This document shows, one piece after another, positions 20,389 through 31,802 of a DNA stretch of 64,000 bases. Origin of the DNA: Dichomitus squalens LYAD-421 SS1 (Eukaryota; Basidiomycota; Agaricomycetes; Polyporales; Polyporaceae); NCBI RefSeq assembly GCF_000275845.1, contig NW_006766884.1, forward strand, positions 1,016,193 to 1,080,192, in the 5' to 3' direction. Made by a program: the position numbers and the translations under genes. Positions within the stretch are counted from its first letter, which is position 1, and each line of letters opens with the position of its first letter. The notes beneath the pieces were generated by a model that saw nothing but the letters and a program-made list of their open reading frames with translations, was not told the origin of the DNA and searched no databases.

Positions 20389-21287
20389 ATGTCTCCCATC
20401 ATCCCCTCCTTGTTGTCTCGACCGCTCTGCGGCACCCTGCGCAAGGTGCCGTTGGGCTGCATACCCTCCAGCATCACCAAAACATACTTCACTCCCAACG
20501 GCCTCCGAGGAGGCACCCACCGTCCGTTCTTTCATCACACTTTCCAACCTTCGCTTTGCAACTGCCCGCCCCCTCCTACTATTCCTCGCCCTCGGCGAGC
20601 ATTCTCACATACTAGCAAGCGTAGCTTTGGCACATACACCAATGCACCCCTCTACTTCCTCAAAATCGGATTTTCTGGCGTCCTTCTTTCACTCACCTTT
20701 CTGGCCGCGCCGGTGATCTACTGCGAGCGTATGTCCTTGTTCGATGACTTTAATCCCGCAAAAGCCTCACACGTGCTTGACGTTGGCCAGCCCCGATCAA
20801 GAACGCATCTTCTACCGCCGTCTCTCCACCCCAGCCGGGTGCTGCAGCTGTGTCGTCATCTGCTTCTCCCCTTCCCCCTCCTCCCCAGTCGACCCTCAAT
20901 CTCTATGAGTTGACTTTCGGCACCGTCTGCGGCGTCTGCGCTGGAGTCTTCGTGAAGAAGGGTGCAAAGTTTGTCGCCTTCGCCCTGGGCGGAGTCTTCG
21001 TTCTGCTCCAGGTTTGTGCCTCCCGTTATCTCAGCGTCGATGTTGCGCAGTTATCTGATCACGATTGCCCCGCGCAGTACTTGGGCTCCTGGTCGCTCGT
21101 GCGCGTGGACTGGAATCGCGCTGCAGGTCGTTTTGAGAACCTTTTCTACAGAAAAGACGCCTCGGGGGTGTCGCGTCCGCCCAATGTTGGCTCGCTTTTC
21201 CGCTGGGTCATCGATTTCTTGACGGCGGACTTCCAGCCGAGGGCCTCATTCGTTGCGGGATTCGCCCTCGGGCTCCGGGTGGGCTGA
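20389..21287 (+). CDS. FUN14-domain mitochondrial membrane protein
   Basis: Three exons (20389-20728, 20791-21011, 21078-21287) join in phase to 256 residues. The N-terminus is rich in Arg, Ser and Pro and poor in acidic residues, like a mitochondrial presequence, followed by one hydrophobic helix (FLKIGFSGVLLSLTFLAAPV). After a Pro/Ser linker comes the FUN14 core, LTFGTVCGVCAGVFVKKGAK and FVAFALGGVFVLLQYLGSW, with the Gly-rich helices of the family, and a last helix near the C-terminus. FUN14 proteins are mitochondrial outer-membrane proteins; animal FUNDC1 is a mitophagy receptor, but fungal roles are little known. An in-frame ATG at 20308 would add 27 residues that look non-coding, so I prefer 20389. 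Confidence 0.82.
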
Positions 21288-21487
21288 GCATTGACGGAGT
21301 TGTCGGCGTTTGATGCCTTCACGGACATTCGTGTGTAAGATCGCAGTAGAAGCAGCCTGGTATATATTACTGTAAATGTCTGATTGTAATGCATACAAAT
21401 TCCACTTGATCATCCATCTGAATCGGATGATCAGTCATCCGTCGATCATGTCGTGGACAAAGCACTCACTTTCTTCCGTTCCATAAA

Positions 21488-22175
21488 TCAATTCCCCACC
21501 AGCGTCTTCACTTGCGAAATGAGATCCTCGTTCTCCTCCTGTCCGCGCACAAAGTCCGTCCGTCCTTCCTGGATGTCCCCGAACAATTCCTGCAGCACCG
21601 GAGGCAGTTCCTGGTGACCAGCGACAGCGGTCTTGAGCTGCTTCTTCTCCGAATGCCACCCCTGGACGCTCGTCTCCCTGACGTCCCCGCCCGGCGTCTT
21701 GACGAACAATCTGTCAATCTTCTGACTCGTGCGATCGTGCGCGACACGCCAGGCGTTCATGATCGACCCCGTGTCCGGCAACTGCGCGGCCTCACGCGCA
21801 AGCGCGGCCAGACGGGAAAAGTCCTGGGGCCGAAGCTGCAGGACGCGGCCCCGGGCGTCGACCGCCACGTCGGGCTCGAAGAGCGCCAGGGTGAAGCCCT
21901 GCGGGTCGGCGGGCGCGTTGAGGAGGGCGGCGAAGACGAGCGCGTCCTTCGTGGGCGCGAAGGAAGCGGCGGATGGATGTGGATTGGCGCGGGCGTGCCA
22001 CCCTTGGGCAGATGCATGCTCGGAAGACATTGTGGGATCGGAGCTCGTCCAAGACGGCGATCGGTGGGGATAGAACTCGAGGGCTGTGGGCAGATGATAC
22101 CAGAGGAGGTACACGCCGACGAGGGCTGTGAGGGCGAGGAAGAGCGGCTTGGTGGATAGGGAGGCCAGCTTGTTC
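21488..22175 (-). CDS. Membrane-anchored protein of unknown function (start unresolved)
   Basis: The frame from about 22150 down to the TGA at 21488-21490 is open and protein-like. It begins with a hydrophobic helix (KPLFLALTALVGVYLLWYHL), then TALEFYPHRSPSW and a soluble domain of some 180 residues containing SFAPTKDALVFAALLNAPAD, GFTLALFEPDVAVDARGRVL and KIDRLFVKTPGGDVRE, ending SQVKTLVGN. The topology suggests a single N-terminal anchor with the domain on one side. Upstream, the frame is closed by a stop, so a small first exon ending somewhere between 22175 and 22330 is needed; an acceptor AACAAG just before the helix is one option. I do not recognise the family. Confidence 0.6.
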
Positions 22176-23640
22176 CGTGCGGTGGAGGTGGCGAAGAGAG
22201 GTTATTGTGCAGATGATGCAAAGTGGTGCCCACCGGTCCAGAGTGCCAAGCACTTGTACAATGACTTGCGCAGCTGCGATAGAGGGGAGCATATGGTCTC
22301 GAGTTGGGAATGTCGTCATAGGCACTCACCGGGGTCGGCGGGCAACATGCGTCTGTGTACCGCCGTATGTGCGTTGCTATTGGGGCTATTCCGGCTCCTA
22401 GCTCGTCAATCCAGACAGTGCATACTACAGACCTCCGTCAGCTACACCTGGGTAAGTGTGGTTATGCCTCTTGGGACCGGGACCCTGTCAGACGCCCCGG
22501 GTAGACAGCAAACAAGCGCCCATTACAAGCGATTGCGTGCGCCCGGCTGCGTAGCGACGGTAGACTTCTCCACCTCTTCCAACAAGCTATTCCACTCAAT
22601 CCCTCAAGCTTGACCGCATGAGAACTTACGGCATAGGACCATGCCATCCTGAGCAAGCAGAACTCCTTGATACATTCTGGGTGCGGCTGTAGCTTGACCT
22701 TCCCGCTCACACGGACGTACTGCAGGCTCCAGTGCTGTCTCACAGAACGTTGCGGACGCGCGGCGGTACCTACTTAGTACTCACTGGCTCCTCATAATAT
22801 GTACTCCTTTCCGTGAGTTTCCGGCGCACCCATGTATCCTGCACATTTGGGTAGTGTGGGACCTTGTCAGCTCTCGAGAATCCTTCTCAGCGGCATCGCC
22901 TCGGCACTTCCTTGTCGTGCTGACAGCGCGGTGGCAGAACTTTTGTTGCGACGCCTACGATTTGACCTTTGGGGAAGCCTGCTGACGGATGGTGCTATTC
23001 AGTTAAGACCCCGTTCATGCGGCTGCAATAATCCGCCCGTGGTCATTCAGTACACGAAACTTAGCTTTCCCTTGTCAGGTTCCTCCGAGCTCCGACGGCG
23101 CAGCGTCTCCGAGTCGTTGGCATGCACCGCCTTTCAATTCTGTAGATCGTCGACTCACCCAAACCTCTTGACGGCAAGCGATTGCCTACATCTGCAAATC
23201 GCGCTCGTGCTGTAAGTGCGGTCTCTGATTTTGCCGGATCTTCTGGACCTTGCTCTACTGACAGCAACGGCTGTGCACTCTGAATTGATGGCAGCCAGCG
23301 CGCACGCCACTTCGACAGCAGCGCAACTGTCTGTCAGCACGTCCGGACTCCGTCATCCTGCTCTGACGGGATGATGTTAGTCGGTATCGGAATGGTATAG
23401 GTTGTCCTACCATCAGACACTTACCAACGAGGTCCCGCTCATGCCGCTCTGGGCTCCTACATCAGACTCAACAGGGGTCATATAGGCCTGTCGAAGCTCG
23501 CGTAAGGTTATTTGCCAAACGACCTCCCTCACTAGTTCCTGTAGGTCCCAGGGCGAGTCCAAAATGCTTACGTCCGTGCCAGAATCTGTCCTGGCTCCTG
23601 CGGCATATTGGTACGAATCCCTAGATTGGGCTTCGTGCTG
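22176..23640. other. Gene-poor stretch before the DUF6533 array
   Basis: About 1.45 kb. The left 150 bases probably hold the missing first exon of the gene at 21488. Beyond that I found no exon with family-like sequence, no tRNA and no transposon ends. Confidence 0.4.
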
Positions 23641-25300
23641 ATGTATCTCGCTTACCACCCTACTTGCTTATACAGGGCTAGCGCTATCCGGGCGAACAAT
23701 TATCTGACAGTGGCGGCACTCAGTAGGTCTACGTACTCCCTCATCTCGGATGTAGCGTTGACATAGCGCTGTCTACAGCGATCCTTTACTACGACTTTTC
23801 CCTCACACTGTTCGCCGAGATCGAGTATTTCTGGCGATCGGCAAACTGGTCCATCATCTCTTTGCTCTATGCTATCAACCGATACTACGGCCTTATTGGA
23901 TCCATTCCTCTGTTTTTCGAATATTTTGGCACGCCTTCCCAACACGTGAGTCTGTCTTTGTGTGCGGGCGGCGCTAGAAGCTAACGGTCCTCCTACCAGA
24001 CGTAGGTCTTTCCAATGAAGGAGCTTGCATCTACTGATGCTTTGTGGCCGCACAGCTGTCGCCAGTTGCAGACCTACCATCAAGCCTTCGCTATCGTAAC
24101 CCAAGCCATCGTGGCCAGTGAGTGGTAACAAGGCGTGTCAAGGTCTTCCCACTAACCTGACTCCCTAGTCATGTTAGTCCTGCGCACATACGCGTTGTAT
24201 GATCGGAGTCGGCGCATCCTCGCGCTGCTCATCATCACGCATGTTGGAGGTGCTGTGGCTTGCCTCGTAAGGACCATGGTGGTACTTGTTTCGAGGGTCG
24301 TCTGCTCACACACATAGCAGATTGCGATGGTTACCAGCAAAAGTCCAACGGACACCCACATTCCCTTGCCCTTTACCTATTCTGGCTGCGACCTATCTCT
24401 CACCAATGCTCAGTGCGTACCAAGTGTTTCCAGTGCCTCCTAACTCCGCTGAGACTTCCGGTCCAGGGGGCGACGTACGTCAGACTCAGGACTGAGCGGT
24501 ATGAGTTCGCTGGACACTCATGCTTACTACTCTAGATCTTTCCTTCGCCTGGCTCGCGATGTTATGGTTCGATACGACCATCTTCACATTGACGCTAGTG
24601 CAAGCTATTCGGATGCGTCGCTACTTCCCGGGCGGGATCCTTGAGGTGCTGATACGAGACGGTGAGCTAATTCAGAGAACCTCTACACACGCGTAGCTTT
24701 CATCTGATTGCTGCGTGTTCAGGCACTGTCTACTATGGGTGAGCGATGTCGGTAGTCTCAGTCACGGCGTCGTCGGAGATTGACATCTTGTGGTGTTGAA
24801 GAATCATGGTGGCCTCGAATGTGTCGAATATCACCACGTTCCTGGTAGGGTTTTCCTTTCGTCGGTAGCGAAGAGTGCTGTGTTCACGTTCATGCTATGA
24901 ATAGGTCACGCCGGTATGCCGTTCGTTGACATATAGATAATCAAGTTGGTGACCTGCCTGCTTCTGATAGTCAGGATCGAACCTCAAGGGCATGGAGACA
25001 ACGCTGACGAACGTGTAGGGACCAACCGCTACTCCTAAATTAGGACGAGATCTGACTGTTATCGTTCGCAGCTTGTCAACGACGCTCACTTCCCGTCTCA
25101 TCCTTAATCTCCGCGACTCGAGCCTCAGGCGAACACGTCGAGCCGATGAGAACCATCTCACGACAGGTGCCTGGAATTCGACGGCGGTGCAGGCTACGAC
25201 TTCGTGTGTAGCGTCGAATCCATTGACCCTCACGTATATCGATACGCAGACCGCATACATGCCCACAGAAGTTCCGCGTGAAGGGCTAGCGACCGCATAA
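23641..25300 (+). CDS. DUF6533 multi-pass membrane protein, array member 1
   Basis: Many short exons. The probable start is ATG 23641 (MYLAYHPTCLYRASAIRANN), weaker than in its neighbours. The defining N-terminal DUF6533 block is clear: ILYYDFSLTLFAEIEYFWRS followed by the NRYYGLIGSIPLFFEYFG segment. Later exons give CRQLQTYHQAFAIVTQAIVA, MLVLRTYALYDRSRRILALL, GCDLSLTNAQ, FAWLAMLWFDTTIFTLTLVQ and the closing TTLTSRLILNLRDSS. The plan, about seven hydrophobic helices and a short cytosolic tail, is that of the large basidiomycete DUF6533 family, whose function is unknown. It has the same exon order as the next three genes, so it is a tandem duplicate. The exon ends are read by eye and some may be off by a few bases. 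Confidence 0.75.
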
Positions 25301-26394
25301 AAATGCAACAGGTCCGGGTGCGCGCCGCCATGTTATCGCGAGAGCTACCGTCCAGGTGCCTTAGGCTTCTTTGTCCTGTATGTGACTTAGTTGATGATGA
25401 TAATCTGTATCAATACATTCGAATGCAAGTGCCTCACATTTTCACCAATACCGCGGCTGACGATGTTGAATGATAGAATATGACACTTTGTTCTGCGCAG
25501 ACTGCCCCACTCGTTGCTTGCTATTGGCAGCTGGCTCCTAGCGGAGTCCTCAAACCTTCAGCCTCTGAGGGTCATCATTACCACTTCCAGTTCCAGGTGG
25601 ACAATTTCATGGACGTTCGATGTACTCTTATGTTTGTCTTGCTTATGCACTGTGAGCGGCCATAGACTGCGGTCTGAAAAGCACTGAACATCGCTGCCAT
25701 ATCGTGGCGGATCTGTCATAGTATTACCGAAATCTGTCTACCCTTATCTTGCTCATCCCCGCTGCGCTGTGAATCAGTGCGCTCCCACGGGACTACAAAA
25801 ACTTCCATTCTTGGACGGGTTGTCGAAGAAGCTTCAAGTTCAAGGTACGTGCTACCGCTCTCCAGAATGCTTCCGAGCCCGAGGCTGACCATGAGTAGTA
25901 TGTCTTTCTCCCTCCTGCATATCCTACGCGATATTGCTGGGCGAACATCGGCCTCTGTCACCCGGCGTTGTCACAGCAGGGAGCTGTTCTGTTGGACTCG
26001 CGTGAACGAGACCCGAAGGCACCGCTGCCAACCTTGTATGACTCTCTGACACGTTTTCGACTTCCGGCGGGCGCAAACGGGTACACATTTGGACGTGGGA
26101 GCGAGCTGCTCTGGTGCAGCAGTACCAGACCCTCTCTGGATGCGGTGCGAGAAGAACCTTGGGCTAGCCTGTGAGTAGCTATTGGATGCATTCCCATGCG
26201 TGCTGACCGGACTCGGCATCCGCAGACTTCGGAGATCCTGTTACGCCTCGAATCCCCATGTAGCAGAGGTTGGTCGAAAGTACCACGCCGTGGGGACGTT
26301 TTAAGTTTAGGTACTCTCCTCATCCTAGTCCACGACCAACTGACTACCAGCGCTCATCAGGCTCACGCTGCCAGGGAGTCTGTCTATAAAGGAC
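25301..26394. other. Spacer between array members 1 and 2
   Basis: About 1.1 kb without supported exons. I looked for remains of a further DUF6533 copy and saw none of its motifs. Confidence 0.4.
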
Positions 26395-26400
26395 GAGGTA
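26395..26400 (+). promoter_or_regulatory. TATA box of array member 2
   Basis: TATAAA lies 38 bases before the ATG at 26438, in the context GTCTATAAAGGACG. Member 3 has a similar TATAAG 40 bases before its ATG. Confidence 0.5.
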
Positions 26401-26437
26401 GTAGGCATACGCCACCCGCCTTCTTCCTCGAGACGAC

Positions 26438-28131
26438 ATGACAATGTCGGCACCGCAGTCCGCCGCAGACTTGTATGTAATCCATATTGCTTGATCGATC
26501 AGCCTTCGTTGTTGAGCTCTTCCTGCACATCACAGCGTTTCCGCAGTGAGGCTGGATTCCTCGCTCACGCTCGCGGCATTCTGTAGGTCGACTGTCTTCA
26601 AGTGGCCTTATTTGACCTGACATTCATATAGCCATCCTGTACTACGATTACGCGCTCACGATTACCTCCGAGATCGAATACTATTGGAATCCACCCTCAA
26701 TGTCGGCCCCTTTCGTGCTCTTCGTTGTAAGCCGGTACCTGGGTTTGCTGGGCCCACTGCCTGTTTTCTTCGAGTACTTTGGAGGATTCCCTGAGCACGT
26801 GAGTAGTCGATTCTTCGAGCACTACTACCATCCGTTGACGGGTTGACTCCTACTAGCGGTAGCGGTCGTGTTCTCTCTTGTTCTTCGATCCTGCTGCTGA
26901 TTATATGTAGGTGTCGACAATTACAATTCTACCACCAAATATACGCCTACCTGGGTCAAGCGATGGTTGGTGGTACGTGTTGCCTGGATTGCGGATCCAC
27001 AACCCAAAGTCAACTTAGCAGGCAATCTAGTTCTCATGATCCTGCGCACCTACGCTCTTTACAATTGCAGCAAGCGGGTCCTTGCTGTGCTCATATTCAT
27101 ACACATATGTGGAGGGATCCAATGCTTCGTGAGCAGCTCAAGCCCCAGGAGTCAAGCGACATTTCTGATGCTTTCGTCTACAGGCTGCGATCTTGACGAG
27201 CCACAGTTCATTGTCAATAAATACCCCACTTGGATTCAAGTTTCCGGGATGCGACCTGTCGCTCACGGACGAGCAGTATGTATCCCAGATCTCCACTGGT
27301 ACAACGTTGGTCTTGATCGCCCTTTTGCAGAGGAACTCGTAAGCAGTTCCTGTTTCATTGTGACGCGACCTCTTCCATGGGGTGCTTATAGATTTTGCCA
27401 TCGCCTGGAGCGCACTGCTGTGGTTCGACACAACCATCTTCGGCTTGACATTATACAAATCCATTAAGATACGTCACGAAATACGTGGCGGGCTACCGGA
27501 GACTATGTTCCGAGATGGTACGTCCTCAATTGTGCTATCTGTGGCGCACACTCAATTGTCATTGCCAAGGTTCGCTATACTATGCGTGAGCATGTTGTTC
27601 CATCATGCGGTTCCTGGTCCTCATCGAGATTTAGTATCCTCGTAGTCGTAAACATACTGAACATTCTCACGTTCCTGGTGCGTTCGTCTACGCTCATCAT
27701 TGACTTGAAGTGGACATTGAACCATTCATAGCTCACTGGTGTAAGTGCAACTTCTTCCTCTTCCTATGGCAGATGATGACGAGAGTAGCCCAATACGCCT
27801 CTGAAAGGAACCGCGACGACCTTAACGAACGTGTATGTACATTAACCTATTCTTTACATAGCATTCGTTGCTGAGCCTCCGCTAACCTAGGATGTCTGTC
27901 ACTCTTGTCTCAAGGCTGATGCTCAATCTCCGCAGCCCAACTGCGCGAGACAGGCGACGCCTCGGAGGGAGTGCAACAGTGTGGACTAGTGGCCGATTCA
28001 GCTCGAGGGTGATGACCTTCATGCAACCTACCTTGATCACCGATAACATCCTCTTGGACGACTTCCCTTCGGACTCCTCAGAGTCATCCGGAAGCTCACG
28101 CACCGTCGCCACTGAGGTGACAAAAGCGTGA
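26438..28131 (+). CDS. DUF6533 multi-pass membrane protein, array member 2
   Basis: Starts MTMSAPQSAADF, with an intron inside the 12th codon, then VSAVRLDSSLTLAAF. The DUF6533 block reads ILYYDYALTITSEIEYYWNP and then PFVLFVVSRYLGLLGPLPVF. Following exons give CRQLQFYHQIYAYLGQAMVG, LMILRTYALYNCSKRVLAVL, GCDLSLTDEQ, FAIAWSALLWFDTTIFGLTL, SLYYA, ILVVVNILNILTFL and finally VTLVSRLMLNLRSPT with a Ser-rich tail ending VATEVTKA. Exon layout matches members 1, 3 and 4 step for step. It is most like member 3. The function is unknown; by architecture it could be a receptor-like or transport membrane protein, which is only a guess. All exons I traced are open, so it is probably functional. Confidence 0.82.
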
Positions 28132-28960
28132 AGGGACAGCGCTAGGGAGTACTCATCCCGCATACCTCGTGTTACTCCCAGTGACTCATAATTATCGCTA
28201 GATCAATATGCAGTACGATGCTGATTCCGCATCCATAGTCATAGCACGGAGCTTGACGGCGGAAATGATATGAGGGACACTCGTGACCGGTCTTCTGCGC
28301 TTAGCCTGCATGAATGATTCGACAGCGGACTGGGCTATCTTTCCTTTCACCCAAGGCTGATGTTATACCTTCCCCGGCGATTCCCAGGTTTCACAGAGGC
28401 TCCAGTGTCAGGGACGTCCAAGAAGTATGAGTTTGCGTATTTCCACAGTGTACTTACTAGCTCTGTCAGCATGCCACCATGACAATACACTAGCGGCCAT
28501 CTGACAATGTACATGAAGCTCGGCCCCGTACGCATGTTCATGCTGATGTAGACCTGACAACCCCCGCTTCTTGGGTGCGGGGAATTAAATGATCAACGTG
28601 CACCTCGACGGAAGCTTTGTTGACTGTGCGAATCAGGGGCAGTCGGCTGCGATTTATATGAGTTGCCAAGAGGAATTGAGCTTCGACGCGCCCCTTGGTG
28701 CTTCCCGGTACGTACACCGTTGCCATTCGGGCTGTAAATCTGCTTACCGTTGATGTGAAAAGAACTTGTGCCGCAGCATATGTGCAACACATTCACGCAG
28801 GTTCAGAGTGCGGATTGAATGGAAGCTAAGTACTGTGAACTTAAGGGCCCGAGGGACCCTTCGAAGAGGCTTCGGCAAGTCCAAACCCTCCAGGACATAC
28901 GGCCGTGCCTGATGCCCAAGTATCTGATCCGATTGACGGTATACAGGGCCCCCCCATACA
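28132..28960. other. Spacer between array members 2 and 3
   Basis: About 0.8 kb with no supported exon, RNA gene or transposon feature. Confidence 0.4.
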
Positions 28961-28966
28961 TATAAG
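28961..28966 (+). promoter_or_regulatory. TATA-like box of array member 3
   Basis: TATAAG lies 40 bases before the ATG at 29006, in the context ACATATAAGACACTCC. Its placement mirrors the TATA box of member 2. Confidence 0.45.
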
Positions 28967-29005
28967 ACACTCCTATCCAGTGCTGATCACCCATTCACTC
29001 TAGGC

Positions 29006-30695
29006 ATGAGCATCCCGCAAGTTGCAGTCTCGGCGGAGACCTTGTACGTAACTGTTCCCCCTATGCACCTCAAGTACCCTAACCTCTCGGAACGAATAGC
29101 GCTTCCTCCGTGCAATTCGATACTTGCATAACGCTCGCGGCGTTCAGTGAGACTTGATCACTACTCCATGTCTGGCGATCACAGCTGACAATTCTGCACA
29201 GCCCTCCTATATTATGATTACGCCCTAACTGTGACATCTGAGATCGATTGGTATTGGAATCCGCCCTCGCCATCTGTACCCTTCGTACTATTCACGGTGA
29301 GCCGGTACTTCGGCTTACTAGGTCCAATCCCCGTGTTTCTCGAGTACTTTGGGCACATCCCTGAACACGTAAGCTGATACGCCTTGCGGTCTATACTCAA
29401 GCCAGAACTGAGCCTGTCCTTCAGCAGTAAGAGCTCGCCTATAGCAAAACTCACTTCGGCTTGTGACGGGAATTATAGATGTCGTGAAATACAACAGTAT
29501 CACCAAGTTTTTGCGGTGGCCAGTCAAGCAGTCGTCGCAGGTGCGGGATACACTCCAAAAGCAGGGGTCTGCCAGCTTACCTGGACCATAGTATTGCTGA
29601 TACTACGGACATACGCCCTGTACAACCGCAGTAAGCGTGTGCTCATATTGCTGGTCGGTATGTTCGTGGGAGGCGGTGCACAAAGCTTGGTGAGATCCAT
29701 CGATGCGTCTGAGGTCCGCGCTGAAGGAATCAATGATTGTGTTCTAGGCTGCTGTTTTGACCAGTGTCAGTCCTCTATCGACCAGCACTCTGCTGAATTT
29801 CGGAATCACTGGATGCAATCTGTCTTTGAATACCGAGCAGTAAGTCCAGTGCTTCACGTAATGCGTAAACATTGATCTCACCATTTCTGAAGGGGTATTC
29901 GTGAGCGATCTAGCTGTTGTTCCTGAATTCGGCTGAAGACGACTCCATCTGTCAGATTTGGCACTTGCATGGAGTGCAATGTTGTGGTTCGACACGGCGA
30001 TCTTTGCTTTGACGTTCTACAAAGCGATGCAGGTACGGCATTATATGCCTGGGATGCTGCTAGTGACAATGTTCCGAGACGGTATGTGGGATCCAAACAC
30101 CTTTCCCTTCCCAATGTGCGTGCGCTGAACTTGCTTGGGAAGGCACAATATACTACGGGTGAGTGCAAGTTAGTTGTGCTGCACAGTATTGCTCACAGAG
30201 TCACGACGGTGTAGTATACTCATTGTCGTCAACACTCTGAACATCACTACCTTCCTGGTAAGCATACCAGACACGGGCATCTTTCGGTAACTGATGTCCA
30301 AACAATCCAGATTGTACCAGTAAGTTGTGTCATAAATCTCAGTTAGAATGCAAAAGGCTTACCCAAGTAGTCCGGCAATCCTTTGAAAGGGACAGCTACA
30401 ACTTTGACCAACGTGTAAGCCGCTTGCCCTATCTCTGAACCCTTCAAATGCGCTGATTGCTCGTAGACTCTCGGTTGTACTGACTTCACGGCTGATGCTC
30501 AACCTTCGCGATCCAAGCATCCAGACATGCGTGCCACTTGGTGGGCCCCGTCGACATCAAGGGTCGTTCACAGGACAATTCAGCTCCAAGATGATGTCCT
30601 TCAGGCCGCCGACCGTGATTCTTGATACGTTTATGACGGACGACCTCCAGGAAGGAGCTGATATCTTGGAATCAGCGTTTACAGAGGCAGTATGA
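29006..30695 (+). CDS. DUF6533 multi-pass membrane protein, array member 3
   Basis: Starts MSIPQVAVSAETF; the first intron falls in the same codon position as in member 2. Exon 2 gives ASSVQFDTCITLAAF, and exon 3 the DUF6533 block LLYYDYALTVTSEIDWYWNP and PFVLFTVSRYFGLLGPIPVF. Later exons show YHQVFAVASQAVVAG, ILRTYALYNRSKRVLILLVG, AAVLTSVSPLSTSTLLN with GCNLSLNTEQ, LAWSAMLWFDTAIFALTFYK, and the last exon VVLTSRLMLNLRDPSIQT with a tail ending ILESAFTEAV. It has the same exon order as its neighbours. It is the closest relative of member 2 by eye, so the duplication that gave these two is probably the youngest in the array. The function is unknown. Confidence 0.82.
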
Positions 30696-31802
30696 AACTG
30701 GCCGCGGCAGTGAGCTTACCATCAGGTGGACCAGGGTTTACTCGCTGCCACTATGTGTAGCAGCCGGACAATGACAATGGAGGACAGTATGACACCTTTC
30801 CTGTTTTGTTGATCTGTATGACTCGCATGATGCAAGGGCGAATGGGATCCAAATTTCTGCCATTGACCTTTTTCTGCGACATCACCTGGAGCAAGGAACT
30901 GGCGACCGCCGACTGGATGGAAAGATGAGATTGAGTCACCGTTACTGGTCCCAATGAGGCAAGCGCGCGTGCGCGTGGGACGTCCTCGGTCCGGCCCGGG
31001 GTATGCGACACAGCTGAGATAAAAGGTTTCCGCGCGCACGTCGTACACAAGCTCCGGGTGCTTACATTTAAATTCCTCGACGCAGGCGTTCGGATCCTGG
31101 ATATCATCCTGTCTTCGTCGTCTCTTACAGTCGTTTGCATATCAAAGTGCAGTCGAGTCTTCCTCGTAATTGCGGTTCTGGCGCACTTGCCCACAGATAA
31201 CTGCGATTTGCTCAGCTTGGCATATTCATGGTGCCAAGGCGAGAGACAACTTCGCTGTCATCGATGTGTCCTTATCTCTTCCAGATGCTACTGGTCCAAC
31301 GGAAGAAGCACGTTCGCTAGGGCTTCGACTTCGAGCTCGGTGACCACGCGCCGCCGTGGGCGAACGGTTTCCTCACCTGCTGCGGCGTTAGCGCTAACAC
31401 ATGCTTGGTAGCGCTATTCGCTAGCAGTGCTCCGTGGCCTCGACCAGGCATCAGTCTTCCAGTCTGATATACCACAGACTTTTCTGGTAAGTGCGAAGCA
31501 GACTGTCTATAGCCGTTTGGGGGAGGCAACCGTATAGTCTAATTTATAACCCACATGACCCGTTTCCACAGTTAGTGGATCCGTGGAATACCTGGGAAGG
31601 TGCCGGCACATCAGGACCTCACTTTCCTGTCGGACGTCTCACATCGCGACGTATATGGGACGGGGAAGCTCTCTGACGTGTTAGTTCACGCTGGCATAGC
31701 CAGATGATATGTTGGCAGGAAGAATCTCATCTGCGATCGGACTCATCGGAGGCCCGGGCAGCCGAGAAGGATGTAATTGACACCTATACGTTAAATATCG
31801 TC
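30696..31802. other. Spacer between array members 3 and 4
   Basis: About 1.1 kb without a supported gene. Short open stretches on both strands do not resemble DUF6533 or another family I know. Confidence 0.4.

Noticed and set aside
22176..31802. Transposon remains in the spacers of the DUF6533 region
   Set aside because: I saw no reverse transcriptase, integrase or transposase motifs and no clear terminal repeats. Reading by eye could miss old short elements.
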